This document shows, in pieces, positions 1 to 11,660 of a DNA stretch of 64,000 nt; the stretch's first letter is position 1, and every line of letters begins with the position of its first letter. A program made the translations under genes and the position numbers. The notes beneath the pieces are model-generated. The model made no database searches, was not told where the DNA came from, and was given only the letters and a program-made list of their open reading frames with translations. The stretch is from Apus apus (lineage: Eukaryota; Chordata; Aves; Apodiformes; Apodidae), in contig NC_067301.1 in the NCBI RefSeq assembly GCF_020740795.1, positions 4,030,001 to 4,094,000 on the forward strand, read 5' to 3'.

Positions 1-3000
1 TGGTAGTAAGTGGGGAGTACTGCTGGGCAATTCACACTCTGTGTCTTCTCCTGATGCTGCTAGGGTGGAGGAAGACCTCTTTCCTTTGGACTCAGATGGT
101 GGGATCATTGTTTACTGGGCTTATTTTGTCTTTGGACAGAACTGCCAGGACATAACCAAAGCATGGCCAAGGTAGCAGATGCTACCATCTGTTGATAACT
201 GATGTGTGAAAACACCATCAAGAAGTTGACAAAAAAATTAATCAGCTTTTGATTGTCCCTTGGCTGGTCATTTTGTTATCTCTAAGGTGCCTGAAGGGAA
301 AGACTTTGTTCTGTGAGCTGTGCAAGTTTGTCAGGTTGCTGGGTAAGTTGGTCAGGTGCTCTCATCTTTATTTCTTTGGTTTGGGGTTTTGTTTTTGTTT
401 TGTTTTCAACATAACAGGATTTCACATGCTGATTTTTGTAAATTGAGTAGACTTTCAGCTGCCTTCCCTCCTTTGCTCAGCTGGACCCCACAAAAGTTCA
501 GAAAGAGGGGTAGGGAAAAATGCTGTGGTGCTCTGGATGGAGCAGTCCCCAATGCCAAGTAATATGTTATCAATAAATGTGCTGGTGGTGTCCATTATCA
601 GAGGTAAAAGGAAGATAAAAGAAAGGAGGAAAAAGACTGTCTGCTGTTTCAGGAACAGAAAGTAGTGCCAGCCTCTGTTCCCCCACTGCTGAGTATGACC
701 TCCCAGCATAGAGAGTGCACGGGAATAGGCAGCAGCAATCATTAAGTCATTGAAGGAAGAGAAGAATGGTAAATTAATAATGTGCATGGAGGAAGAGTCA
801 GGGCATGACCTGTTAGCAGAGTGGTCTACAAGTAGGTGCTGTGGTTTGGGTTGTTTGTAATGGCATGATTTTAAAAGTCCATGTGGCATCATCAGAAGCT
901 CTGTGCCTTGAGAGGACATTTGTGTGGCTCCAATGTGGGAGCTGGTGAAAGAGACAAGCATGACAGGCTGGGAAATGGCCCAGAAAGAGAAATGCTTCAG
1001 TAAAAGGAGAAGTCTGAGGGAGGAGGAAGGCTGTATTTTTAGTGTCAAAGGGCTTGTGAATTTCTTTAGTTTTTGCCACAGAAGGAATCACATGTAGTAA
1101 CTAGGTATATTTTTGTTGGGGGTTTTTGGAGGTGGGGAGGAAATGTCTTTCAAGGCCCTTTTCTTTGCAAACTCTTATTTAGAGTTGAGTGAGCATCTTG
1201 CCTCCCCAAAGTGTCCCAAAGGAGTCTGGCAGGTGAGCAGGTGGGTGGTTTGTGGTTGTCACAGAAACAGGCAGGAAATGCTGCCATTAGTGGTTTGTTT
1301 GGGTGCTCTGTCCTGTGTCTGTAGCAGGCTTGTTAACCTGTTGGGCATCTGCTGAGCTACACATCTAGCAAGTATCTAGCAAGATAGCCACAACAAGAGG
1401 CATTGTTAGTCATGTTTTACTTTCTCCCCTGACATCTCCAGCCTGCATAGGCTGAGACAGTTGCTGATACAGTCTGCAGTTTTGCAAGCCATGTCCGTTT
1501 GCACCATGGTGACAATGCTGGGAATGCCCAGCTTGCAAAGCGCAGCAGGCTTCATGCTACAGGCAGTTCAGTGGCCCTGAGCTCTGTGGGCACTGTTGAA
1601 GCCAGTGCTTCCTAACAAAACATCTACCTCAAGACCTGGTGTCTCTCACCTCTCGGAGCAAAGCAGGCAAAGTTTCCTACTGATGCCCATTGTGAGAGAG
1701 CTGCCCTTTGGCTGAGAATATAGCAGTTCAAAATGGGATGGTGAAGAGACACTCTTTGCTGACACTAACAGAAATGAAATAGTTCCCTTTTCTGGTGCCT
1801 TATTTCTTGTTGCTAATTCTTTCAAAACCTTTCTTTCTAGAAGTAGGGCTTTATGGTCAGGTCACTGGAAACAAACTACATCCCCTCTTGTGGTACTGTA
1901 GTTGGTCTGTGTGTTCAAGTGGTTTCCATGTTTCTTGGTATTTCCAAGATAATTTCCTTCTCAAAGTCACACAAAGCTTTGTGGCTTGGCAATGTCCTTT
2001 GGCAATATTACATACCAATAAGCTGGCACTTATGGAAAGAGGCAGCACAGATTTCACTAATTTTTTGAATCAAATTTCCAAACCTAATTCTGAAAGCATC
2101 ACCTTACTGAAGTTGTGCATGAACTCTGTGGCACAGTCCATCTCCTTTTTGACAGTGATGTGCACCTGATTTCTTCCTGTAGGCATCCAAGCATCATGCC
2201 TCTTGCTGCCTGTGAAATCTACTCACATGTGTCTGTCATTTTGTCATTTCATCCAGGAGACTTTGCTCTGTGTCTTTCTGCCTGTGGCCTTTAGAGAAAA
2301 GCAAATCGAAAATCTGGCTCCTTACTGTATGTAGCTAATTTACACAAGTCATTCAAAACAGTAAACAGAAAGTGGATAGGAGGAAGGAAATGAGAAGCTG
2401 AGTTTTTTTTCCTGTGGCAGGTAAAAGGAAATAAAATAGGAAATTCAGTGCAAAGTTATCATCTTGCTGAGCTCCTGCCAGCACCAGAGGCTGCTGGTGC
2501 TTGATAGCTGCTTTTGTTTGATGGTTTATTCTTCTTAATGTCAGGGTAAAGCTGGACTTAAGATCTCTGTGATGGTGCAGAATAGGCTTGCAGCAGAGAC
2601 AGTTTAGAAAAGGGAGTTCCAGACAGTCTGCATAAGACTGAAATTTTTCCTGTTTAAAAGAAATGGGAGGTGAGTTGCTGTGTCCTTGTCATACTAATAC
2701 AGAACCTGGCTATTGAGGACCTAGGGGAAATTGAAGTTATATCAAATTTGGTCTAAGATCTTTAAAGTTTTCCATCTGAGTGGCTGAGCAGTCGTACAGG
2801 CAAAGGCACGTAATTTGGGTGATTTGTGCTGTCCTCCTGTTAAAATGGGAAAATCACTTAGGTGAAGCCTCATTACTCTGGGCTGTAAAACGTACAGATA
2901 TGAAGATAGACTGCAGAGTGTTCTAGTAACCAATTAAGACTGCACATGGAAACTACCATCATTCAATTGATTTAGTAATTGAATTACTATCCAGTGTTGT

Positions 3001-6000
3001 TTACTAATATGGACAGGTTTATTATCTGTTTAGGAGCAGATGACTTATTTAATGTGCTAGTCTCGGAGAAAGCATCAGTTAAATGAGTAAGACTTTTTTT
3101 TCCCTTCTTAGTTAAGTATTCCAGTATTTTCTTTGAAATAAGCCCTGACAGACAAATGAGCAGTGTGATTTTTCCTGGAAACTTGAAGGGAAACAAGGAT
3201 TTTAAATAACTAACTTGTTTCCCTTTTTGATGATTGTTAAGGGAAGGTGAGTTACGAAGAGTGCAGTGCTTTGGCTCTGAAAGGCAGCCACTGGGATGAG
3301 GACCTGGGGTGCCAGGGGCTGAAATTATCCCTCAGGCTGTGAATTCCTGCAGATCTCTGCATTGGGGCAGATGGTTTTGGATTTGGGCTGGTGGGGAAAT
3401 TTCCTGAAGGCTTTTCCCCACCAGGGTCCCATCTCTCTGTTTTTGGGTGGCTGATTTTAAAGACTTGTTAGTTTGTGGTATTCTCTGTTTTTCCACTTTT
3501 TGTGGCGATACCAGAAAAGACAGCAGTAAAGACAGGAGGAAGAAAAAAAAAAGCTGGCCTCTTAAGTGATCCAATAGAAAATGTTGCTGTTTCCACTGTT
3601 CTGAAAGGGAAACTGAGTCAGCAAGTCTGTAGCATGGCCAGTATCATGGAAAGGGGCACAAGGAGACCTGCAAAAATCCTTTGAGGCAACAAATTTAGCT
3701 TCTGAAGTGCATCCTGCTGATGTGAGGGCAGACCCAGCCTCACTTGGATCCTGGCTGCTGCCACATTTTAAAATATGATACTGTAATAATAAACAATGAG
3801 GTTTTTTATTTTGAGAGGCTCGCTCACCCTTGTAGCATATAGCACAACTGCTTAATGTAGTTAGTACTGGTCTGGTACATTTTCCCAGTCCCAGTTTTAT
3901 TTAGGTTGGCTGGAATGTTTGCTTCTGTGAAATACATCTTCGTTTCTTTTTGAGTATTTTTAAAGACTTAATGAAAACAAACATTATCTATTTCTGGACA
4001 AAAATTTGAGGACAAAATTTTTGCACTTTCCTGCTACTGAAAAGAGCTAGATTTTCCTTCATCACTGTTCCCAGGGTAAAAGTTGCAGGTTTTCCTCCAG
4101 ATATGTAAATTATTATTCATCAATATGTCACAGGTGGAAATTCCCCTGTTCACAAATGGAAATTTTACTCTGGTAACAGTAAAAATAATAATTTTCATTC
4201 AGCCAAAGCCATCTCTTATATTAGAAAAAAAATAAGAAAAAAATCCCTTCACATTCCTCTTCTCATTGTTGTCATTGATGACTCATGCAATGGCCTTTGC
4301 TACTTATTTCTGACTCTTAAGTGATTTTTCAGGTGGCTACTAAAAATTCTTAAAGCATTTGTCACTGGCATCTGCTTATTTTGTAACATGATACATGTAT
4401 TTTGGTTTTTATGCAGAATGTATTTGTTAGATCTAAATGTTGCTTAGTTTGGAATACAAAGGTTAAACAGCAAATAAAACTAAACAAACACAAACCACTC
4501 AAATATAACAAACTGATGAGTTTGTGCAAAATATTTAGTGCAGGCAGGCACCTGTGTCTGAGTGCAGTGTGCAGACAGCCACCCACACAACAGTTTGCAA
4601 GATCTGGTCTTACTGGAACTAATTCATAAAGACCCCAAAATTCCCAAACTGGATTAAGGCTGTTTTGTTTTTTTAGTCATCTGACTTTATCACTGAGGTC
4701 TAATGTTATATTTTTTGAGAATGCAGCACTCGCTTGAACTTGAACTGTACTTATGAGTGTGGGAAGACCGGGTGCTGCTTTCCTTCTGGTAGCAAATAAA
4801 AGGAATCCCCTAACAGTAATTTCAAGACTAAATAGTGTGGTTTAATTAGGCAGGTAGTTATAATGGAAATCTGTGGGTTTAGAGATAACTCACTCTCTGG
4901 AAAAACAAATACTCCCAAGAAATGGTATTGCGCAAAAAAATGAGAGGAAAGTTGTTTGTCCCTCATGAAGAACCGATAGTGAGAAATGAGGTGTAGCTTC
5001 TGTTCATTGGTGTTTGGCATTCTTTATTTTTTATCAAAAATCTTCAACAGAAGTGAGTTTTTGAGAAGCATGCCTTGTGTGTGGGGGAGAATCACTGTGT
5101 GTATGTATTCAATTATATTTTGGAGTGATAAAGTCAACAATATTTTCTGTTGAGACATTGGTGCCTTGAATTTGTGTGGCACTAGTTAAAGACCTTAAAT
5201 GACTTGTACAAACAGCAGAGCTTCACAAAATGCCCTGCCAAACATGGAAGTAATATTATCTGTATTCTGCATGCAGAGATAGAGGTGAAACAACTTTTTT
5301 AAAAGCCGTGGCATCAGCGCCAGGCTGAGGAGTAGAACATGAGTGCTTTGTTGCATTTAAGGTCATGTCCTTAGAAGCCTGAAGTCTTGGGTTTTCAGAG
5401 CAGTGTGTGTAATTTTGGTGGGGATTTTAGTTGGTGTTGGTTTGGTTTTGTGTTTTTTCCCCAAACCATTGTATGTTATGTTTTTGCAGTTGGTAACTCA
5501 AACTGTATCCCTGACAGAGCTGTGGTCTCACGTATCTTGCAGAACTGGGTCAGGAGCATCTCCTCCAATCTAGGATTTGACTAATACCTTCCACTCTGTT
5601 CTCTGGGACGTTGTGCTGATTGCAGCACCAAAACTTAAGAGAGCTTTCTTTTTCCTTAACACAATACTTGGGCACAGGCAGAGGTTGTCACTTTGAAATT
5701 CTGATGAAGAAACTACTGTATCAAACAAAGTCTCCTGGTTAATTTTGATAACCTCCTAAGGAGAACTGCGTCCAGGGATTTTGCTCCTTTAGAAGTCATG
5801 TGGTGTTGCTGAAGATCAAGGAATCTCAGCTGCTTGGTGCAGCTAACTCAGGTCAGTTCTTGTAGCTGGTTTTTCCTCTGTAAATGTTTATGGGGAAATT
5901 GTGGGGGGATCTATTGTTCTCAAGTCTGCAATATCCTTCATGTAAATGTGTAGTCACACAAATAAAACAGTATTTTTTTTCTGCGCAAGGACACCAAAAC

Positions 6001-9000
6001 AGACCATTCTGGCCTTCAGAAGATGAGCTGTGTATTTGTGTCATCATTCACCCTTCTGTTTGTCATTCAGGGGTCCCAGACTTGACACTACTTCAGAGGC
6101 TCTTGGAACAAACAGGCTGCTCAGGTCCTTGAATCTCACTCCTAATAACTCATTATCAGCTCCTATACAGCTCACAGAGAGATTTCCCTTAGTGAGTTTT
6201 CTGTTTGAATGCATGTTTGTCAAACAAATAGGAAAAATGTCCTGAGGCTTTGTCATATTTTTCTTCTCTGAAATATCTCTTGTGACAGTATCAACAAGCA
6301 AACTGTGGCCTTGTTCTTGAAAGAAAAACAGTTAATGTTGTAATTGCTGTGGGCTTAGCTGTCCCAAAGTCCAAGCTATGAACTAACCACTGCATTTTTC
6401 TTCAGAGAAATATCCTTTCCCTGGGAAGGTTAAAAAAACCAAAACAACAGTGTCTGTTTCAGAGTTGGTTAAGGATTTATGCTTCAGACCAGTTAGTTGA
6501 GGTAGGAGGTGGTCAGCCCAGAGCTGAATGCTCAGTGAGGCCCTTGTCCCTGTGTCTGTGTTCCCCCCTGGTTAATGCAACCCATATTGGGTAAAGCTGG
6601 TAAATGTGCTTGTGATCCTTTGGTTTTTGTTCTCCTAAATATCCTCACCTGGTGTTTGCCCCCAGCCTTGTCCTTAGTAAGGGCCACGCTTTTTGTGGGA
6701 CTCGAGCCTGGGCGAAAGTGGAACCTGAGATGTGTGACCTGTTGAGAGAGGTGGTAGTTTTGGTCCATGTTTCCTGACTGCTGCTCTGCCCAGGAAAATT
6801 CTCTTTTGTGTCCTCACAGCCTCCTTCCTCCTTTCTTCTCTGCTTCAGCCCAGGCAGGAGCTGGCATTATCATAGGAACTGTGGGATCGTCTGCCTTTTA
6901 GCTCTTTCCTTGGTTATAGTTGTCCATCATCTCTTCTCTCTATCTGTGTCCCGGTGCACTTGCTGTCCTTTGCCCAGTCACCTCCCAACCTACTAAAATT
7001 ATTCTTGTCCTAATTGTTTTTTTAACATTTTAACTTTTCCTCCTCTTATTATTTCTTATTCTCCTCACCAAATATATATATGTTCTACAAGCAAATTTAC
7101 GTTATCCTAATAAAATAAGTTCTTCAGCAAGGACACCAGAGCTCTAGTCTGATTTTTCTGCCATCCCTCTGTGTAACTTTTGGCCAGTTCATTTCTAAGC
7201 CTTGGCTTATTGTTTTGCATGTCAAGAGCAAAGGAAGAAAAGCATGGGCATGCAGAGTTTGCAGGACATACTATTTAAGTTTTATAAGCAGTATAAATGG
7301 AAGTGTATGTATGCTGAATATATTGACATTTAATATTTATTATTGGCAGTGCTATATTCCTATCAAATGGGAATTTATGTTGAATGAGGTTGGTGCTGTT
7401 GCAGTCCCAGTGCTGGATCAGAGCTTGGTTTCCCAGGGATGAGTGTTTGATTTGATAATACTTCGGCTAGTTGAGCAGTTTGCGCATGTTATCACTATTG
7501 TTCTACCACATTGCTGACTGCTGTATGAATAATCTTGTGGGGCTTGACATTAAAATGGTGAATTCATATCTGAATTTCCCCAACAAAGCTTAGAAGGTCT
7601 TGGATCTGCAGTAATTTAGATTAGTCAATGCTTTCCTTAGAGCACTGGCACTGATTTTCAAAGTGATGAAGGTCTAGTTTACTCCTCATCTTTTACATTC
7701 TGTTCTACTTGAATAAACAGCTGTAAATACAGCAATATTAAACTGTTCATGAAGTTCATAGTAATTGGTAAGCCTGTGGCAGCTCTGGCTGTTTGGAGAA
7801 TGGGAAAGTTGAAAATATGAAAACGAATGTGTACAGCAGTTGGAGTCTGTAAGGTGCAGTTAAAATACTTAGTACAGTTTATCTTAATATCCTAACTTCC
7901 CTTCAGTGTGCACATTGTTTGCAAGAGAGCTTAGGGGCTCCAAATATATACACACACGTTTGAAGAAATCCCAACAAAGTGAGAAGCCTGTAGCAGTGTA
8001 GCATTGTGCTATAGCACAGAGACCCTTGATGGTGTAAGATGCAAAAAGAAACAATGATCTTCAAATCATGAAGTACTGTTTGGTTTGGCCACGGGCATTT
8101 CTCAGCCAAGGATGTGTCCTGGGGCTGTATTTACACAGTCAAGCTCTGCTGCTCACCTCTGTGGTAGCTGGTGTGCATCAGTGTCATGCACTTCACGCGG
8201 CTGTGATCCTATTTCAGATCTTGTTGCCAGAAAAAACCTCTTTTGACTTTTAAATAACAGCAAGTTACCAGCCGTGTTTGCAGACCAACTGCACAGCTGA
8301 AGCAGAAACGCGGTTTCCCGCCTGTTTGGTAGTGTTAACCACATGGAGAAAATAGTTTCAGCTCTCCTAAAACTGCACTGGCTTCCTGTTTGCTTTGTGG
8401 TGCAATTAAATGTGGTGAGTTTGGTGGGGTTTTTAATTTGTTTATTTGTTTACCCTGTAACCCAGTAAGTGGAGGATAAGAGAGGCTACTTCTAGCCTTG
8501 CCTGTAGCAGCGATGAATACTGCTTCATAAATGTTACTGTTTACTAAGATTGCCAACATTTATGTGGCTCAGGACCCAGGAGTGTGTGGTGGTTTTCTCT
8601 CCAGGTGCCCTGCTGGCAGTTGGAAGTGTTCTTGCCAGGCAATCCTGTAAATACCAGGGCACTGTGGTTATAATACTCACTGGTTGTCTTCCTCCTGTTG
8701 CTTTTTCTTCCAAAAGGTGGCCAGCCATCTCCCCTAGGCTATGAAGGTTTGCTGAATTTCTCATGTGGCAAATTGGTGTAGAGGAGGGACTTGGAGCTGT
8801 AGAGCCAGTGTTCCCAGCTGTGTAAGGGGATGCTGGGACGGTAAGCAGTTGTGCAAGAACGGTGTACCTGGAGCAGTGAAGAGAGGAAACAGCCTGAAAA
8901 AAATGTGAGGATAAATGCCAAGAGGGGGAGTTACGAAAGACTGAGCATTAAGGGCTCAGAAAAGTATTTGAAGAAAAGGGACATAAAAATAAGGTATTTG

Positions 9001-10729
9001 TATGAGTAGTCATTTTAACTGAGGTTCAGCCAAAGATGAGAAGAAAATCACACTTTGGATTTGGCTTTATACCAACCACATGCCTAATATTGGATGCATT
9101 TGCAATAATGCCACGTGAATGCCACTAGCCCTTCTTACCTGTGCTTTCTGCAAACCCAGTAGCACTGTTTTGCTCTCAGTAACACAGGGGAAAAACAACT
9201 AACTGGCCTTTTTTTCTGTTCTTCCTGGAGGTCTCGGATCTTTAATCTAGCAGGTTGCATCTATTTTTTCTGACTTTCAGTTCCTTTTTCCTTAGCTTAC
9301 AGTTTCTGTTGTCCAATTTCTCACAGGCCATGTGGGCAAATGTCCTGTAAGTGTTCAGTATAATCCTATATGAAACACATGGAGATGTTGAGTAGAAAAG
9401 CTGTTAAAAAGGAAAAAAATAGCAGAAGAGAAACCAGAATTCCTGTAAACAGTCTGTTAAAAATATCTTCAACACATGTCATGGCCAATGATTTTAAAAT
9501 AGACAGTTTGAGCTTTAAAAGGTCACATTAAGACGTGATAGTAGATTCAAATGGAGCTGAAGAACAAATGTTTCAACAGTCACATTTTGTACTGACGGCA
9601 AGATATCTCTGTTGCCAACTAGTCATGTTCAGGGAAAAAAATAGTGGGTCTGCAAGAATAATGAGCTTTTCTTGGATTATAACATGGAAAAAGAATTAAT
9701 TTATACCTTAATTGCATGTCTCCAGCAGAAGCTTTAGGAAAAATGGTGACTCTGGGAGTCGTAAAATTGGAGGACCAGTCAGGGCAACACACTAATGTTG
9801 TGTCCTATACCAAGATACTGTTTCCATGTGTGGAAGTAAAGTCATTAAAAGCACAAATCCAGGTTCACAGTCTCTTATTATTGGTGACCCAAACCACAAT
9901 GGGCACCTCTCGAATGCAAGGGGAGATGTGTGAAAAGAGATTTTTCAAATGAGCAAATGGTCTTTGGGTCCTAATTGCTGATGAAAAATTAATGAGACAG
10001 AGGACAGTGATTTTCTTTGAACACTGGAAACATTTCTTATCCGCATCTGCTGCTGCTTTGGAACCACTAATCTCCTGTGACAAGTCAGAGAGATCCCTGT
10101 GCCAGAGGGTGACAGCAGCCCTGTGGGGTGTCTGAGGCACCTTGGGGCTCTGGTGGGATGGGCCCTTCCACAATGGTTTGTTGCCTGGGTGGATTTCCTC
10201 TGCAGCCAATGAACCTGGTCAACAGGTTGGAGAAGAAAAATGGGTAGATAAGCCTGTATGTCCTTGGTGTCCAGCAACTTTCCAGCACAAAAAGGTGCTC
10301 TTGGTTCCTCTCTCCCTCGATGAGCAGGTGCTAGCAAAGCACCTGGCATGTTCCAACCCAGTGGTGCCCAGCTCCTTGCCTGCCTTGGAGGCATTTCTTT
10401 TCATCCCCCAGATCACTTGACTCTCCTTTGGGATTTAAGGTCTTTCTTACCCCTATTGCACAAAAATTTTCCAGATGAAGAAAGAACAATCTCCTGACTG
10501 GGGTTGTCATATGAGGCCTTTCCAGGGAAGGAGGGAACCCCGAACCATTTTAGATCTTTTGTGTGAGCAGTTTTACATATATGTGGATTTAGGGCTTACC
10601 TTCAACATTGTGTCCGATAGTTCTTCCACTCTGGAAGTTGTGGAGCTGGTGTTACCAGCAGTGTGTCCCTGCTCAAAGCACTATGTCAACCATGTCAGGG
10701 TGGTGGCAGCCATGTCATGCTTTGGATGT
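1..10729. other. Upstream flank of PIK3CD with no recognisable gene
   Basis: I see no open reading frame with recognisable protein similarity on either strand. The open frames are short, are rich in common stop-free composition, and lack exon-like borders joined to neighbours. The stretch holds T/G-rich low-complexity tracts on the plus strand (for example 379-405 and 5395-5460). One AATAAA at 572-577 is followed by a GT-rich stretch and could be the poly(A) signal of an upstream plus-strand gene; in human the upstream neighbour is TMEM201, but no coding part of it is visible. The region could equally be an intron of a longer PIK3CD transcript with a distal non-coding first exon, as occurs in mammals. 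Confidence 0.6.
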
Positions 10730-11283
10730 TTTCTGTGCTCAGCTGCCAGGATTTGGCACTGGTGAGGGAGGCCTCACCTCAAATCCTGGGGTCAGTTTTG
10801 GGCCCCTCACAACAAGAAGGACATGGAGGGTCTGGATCTTGTCCAGAGAAGGACAATGGAGCTAGGGAAGGGTCTGGAGCACAAGTATTAGTAGGAGCAG
10901 CTGAGGGAACTTAGGGGTGTCCAGCCTGGAGACAAGGAGGCTGAGGGCAGACCTTTTTGCCCTTGGCAACTCCCTAAAAGGAGGTTGGAACCAGCGGGAG
11001 TCAGTCTCTTCTCCCAAGGAACGAGTGCTAGAACAAGGGAAATGCCCTCAAGTTGTGCCAGGGGAGGTTTAGATTGGATTTTGGGAACAGTTTCTTCACG
11101 GAAAAGGTGGCCAAGCCCTGGCCCAAGCTGCCCAGGGCAGTGGTGGAGTCCCCATCCCTGGAGGGATTTCAAAGCCGTGTGGATGTGGTGCTGAGGGACA
11201 CGGGGCAGCGGTGGCCTTGGCAGGGCTGGGGGAACGGCTGGACTGGATGATCCGAAAGGTCATTCCCAGCCCGTTCCGTGACG
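10730..11283 (+). mobile_element. CR1 LINE 3' fragment, plus orientation
   Basis: About 550 bases match the 3' part of avian CR1 non-LTR retrotransposons by eye. The recognisable order is 'cagttttgggcccctcac', an 'aagaaggacatgg' stretch, 'gaagggtctggagcacaag', 'ttgtgccaggggaggttta', a 'tttcttcacgg' block, 'cccatccctggagg', and finally a 'ggactggatgatcc...ggtcattccca' ending. The element is truncated at its 5' side, as most CR1 copies are. It ends directly against the CpG island of the PIK3CD promoter. No intact reverse transcriptase frame is present, so the copy is dead. Confidence 0.9.
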
Positions 11284-11660
11284 GGTTTCTCCGGGGGTTC
11301 GGCAGTGCCCGCCGTGCCCTGGGGGTTCGGCAGCGCCGGTTACCGGAGCACCGCGCGCGCTCCCAGCGGCCCCCCCCGGGCTACCGCCGGGCCGCGCGCG
11401 CTCGCCGCCGCCGCGGGTGGGCGGGGCCTGGGCGGGCGGGGCGGGGCCGGCAGCGCGGTCGCCGCGGGCGAGCAGCGCAGGTGAGCGCTGGGCTGGGGCT
11501 GGGACCGGGGCCGGGGGGCCCTTGGCGGTGGGGGGGAGGAGAAGCGGGGCCCGCAGCAGCGGCCGCCAGTCCCCGGGCTGGCCCGGGGCCGCTGCGCACC
11601 CCCCCGCGACGCTGGTAGTCTCGGCCCGGGCGCGGCCGAGGGCTCCCCGGGATTGGTGGG
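11265..11660 (+). promoter_or_regulatory. PIK3CD: CpG-island promoter of PIK3CD
   Basis: Roughly 400 bases have very high G+C and dense CpG, in sharp contrast to both flanks. Several GC boxes (GGGCGG type, likely SP/KLF sites) cluster at 11418-11450. No TATA box is evident, which fits a CpG-island promoter. The nearest downstream gene on the plus strand is PIK3CD, whose start codon lies 6 kb away in a later exon. This is therefore inferred to be a PIK3CD promoter driving a non-coding first exon. Long open frames here on both strands are an effect of stop-codon scarcity in GC-rich DNA. Confidence 0.75.
11440..11480 (+). other. PIK3CD: Probable non-coding first exon of PIK3CD (3' end at 11480)
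   Basis: A strong splice donor, 'gcgcag|gtgagc', follows position 11480 inside the CpG island and just downstream of the GC boxes. A non-coding first exon ending here and joined to the acceptor before 17491 would give an ordinary 5' UTR. The transcription start is not visible, so the left border is only indicative. Additional untranslated exons inside intron 1 cannot be excluded. Confidence 0.5.

Noticed and set aside
572..577. AATAAA with GT-rich follow-up as the 3' end of an upstream gene
   Set aside because: Plausible poly(A) signal, but no coding exon of an upstream gene is visible, so it was not listed as a terminator.
455..1048. 197-codon minus-strand open frame
   Set aside because: Low-complexity, hydrophobic-biased peptide with no recognisable domain or splice partners; composition and lack of context suggest chance.
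9865..10394. Minus-strand open frames of 114 and 149 codons
   Set aside because: Overlapping in different frames, no recognisable motif and no exon-type borders connected to a neighbour.
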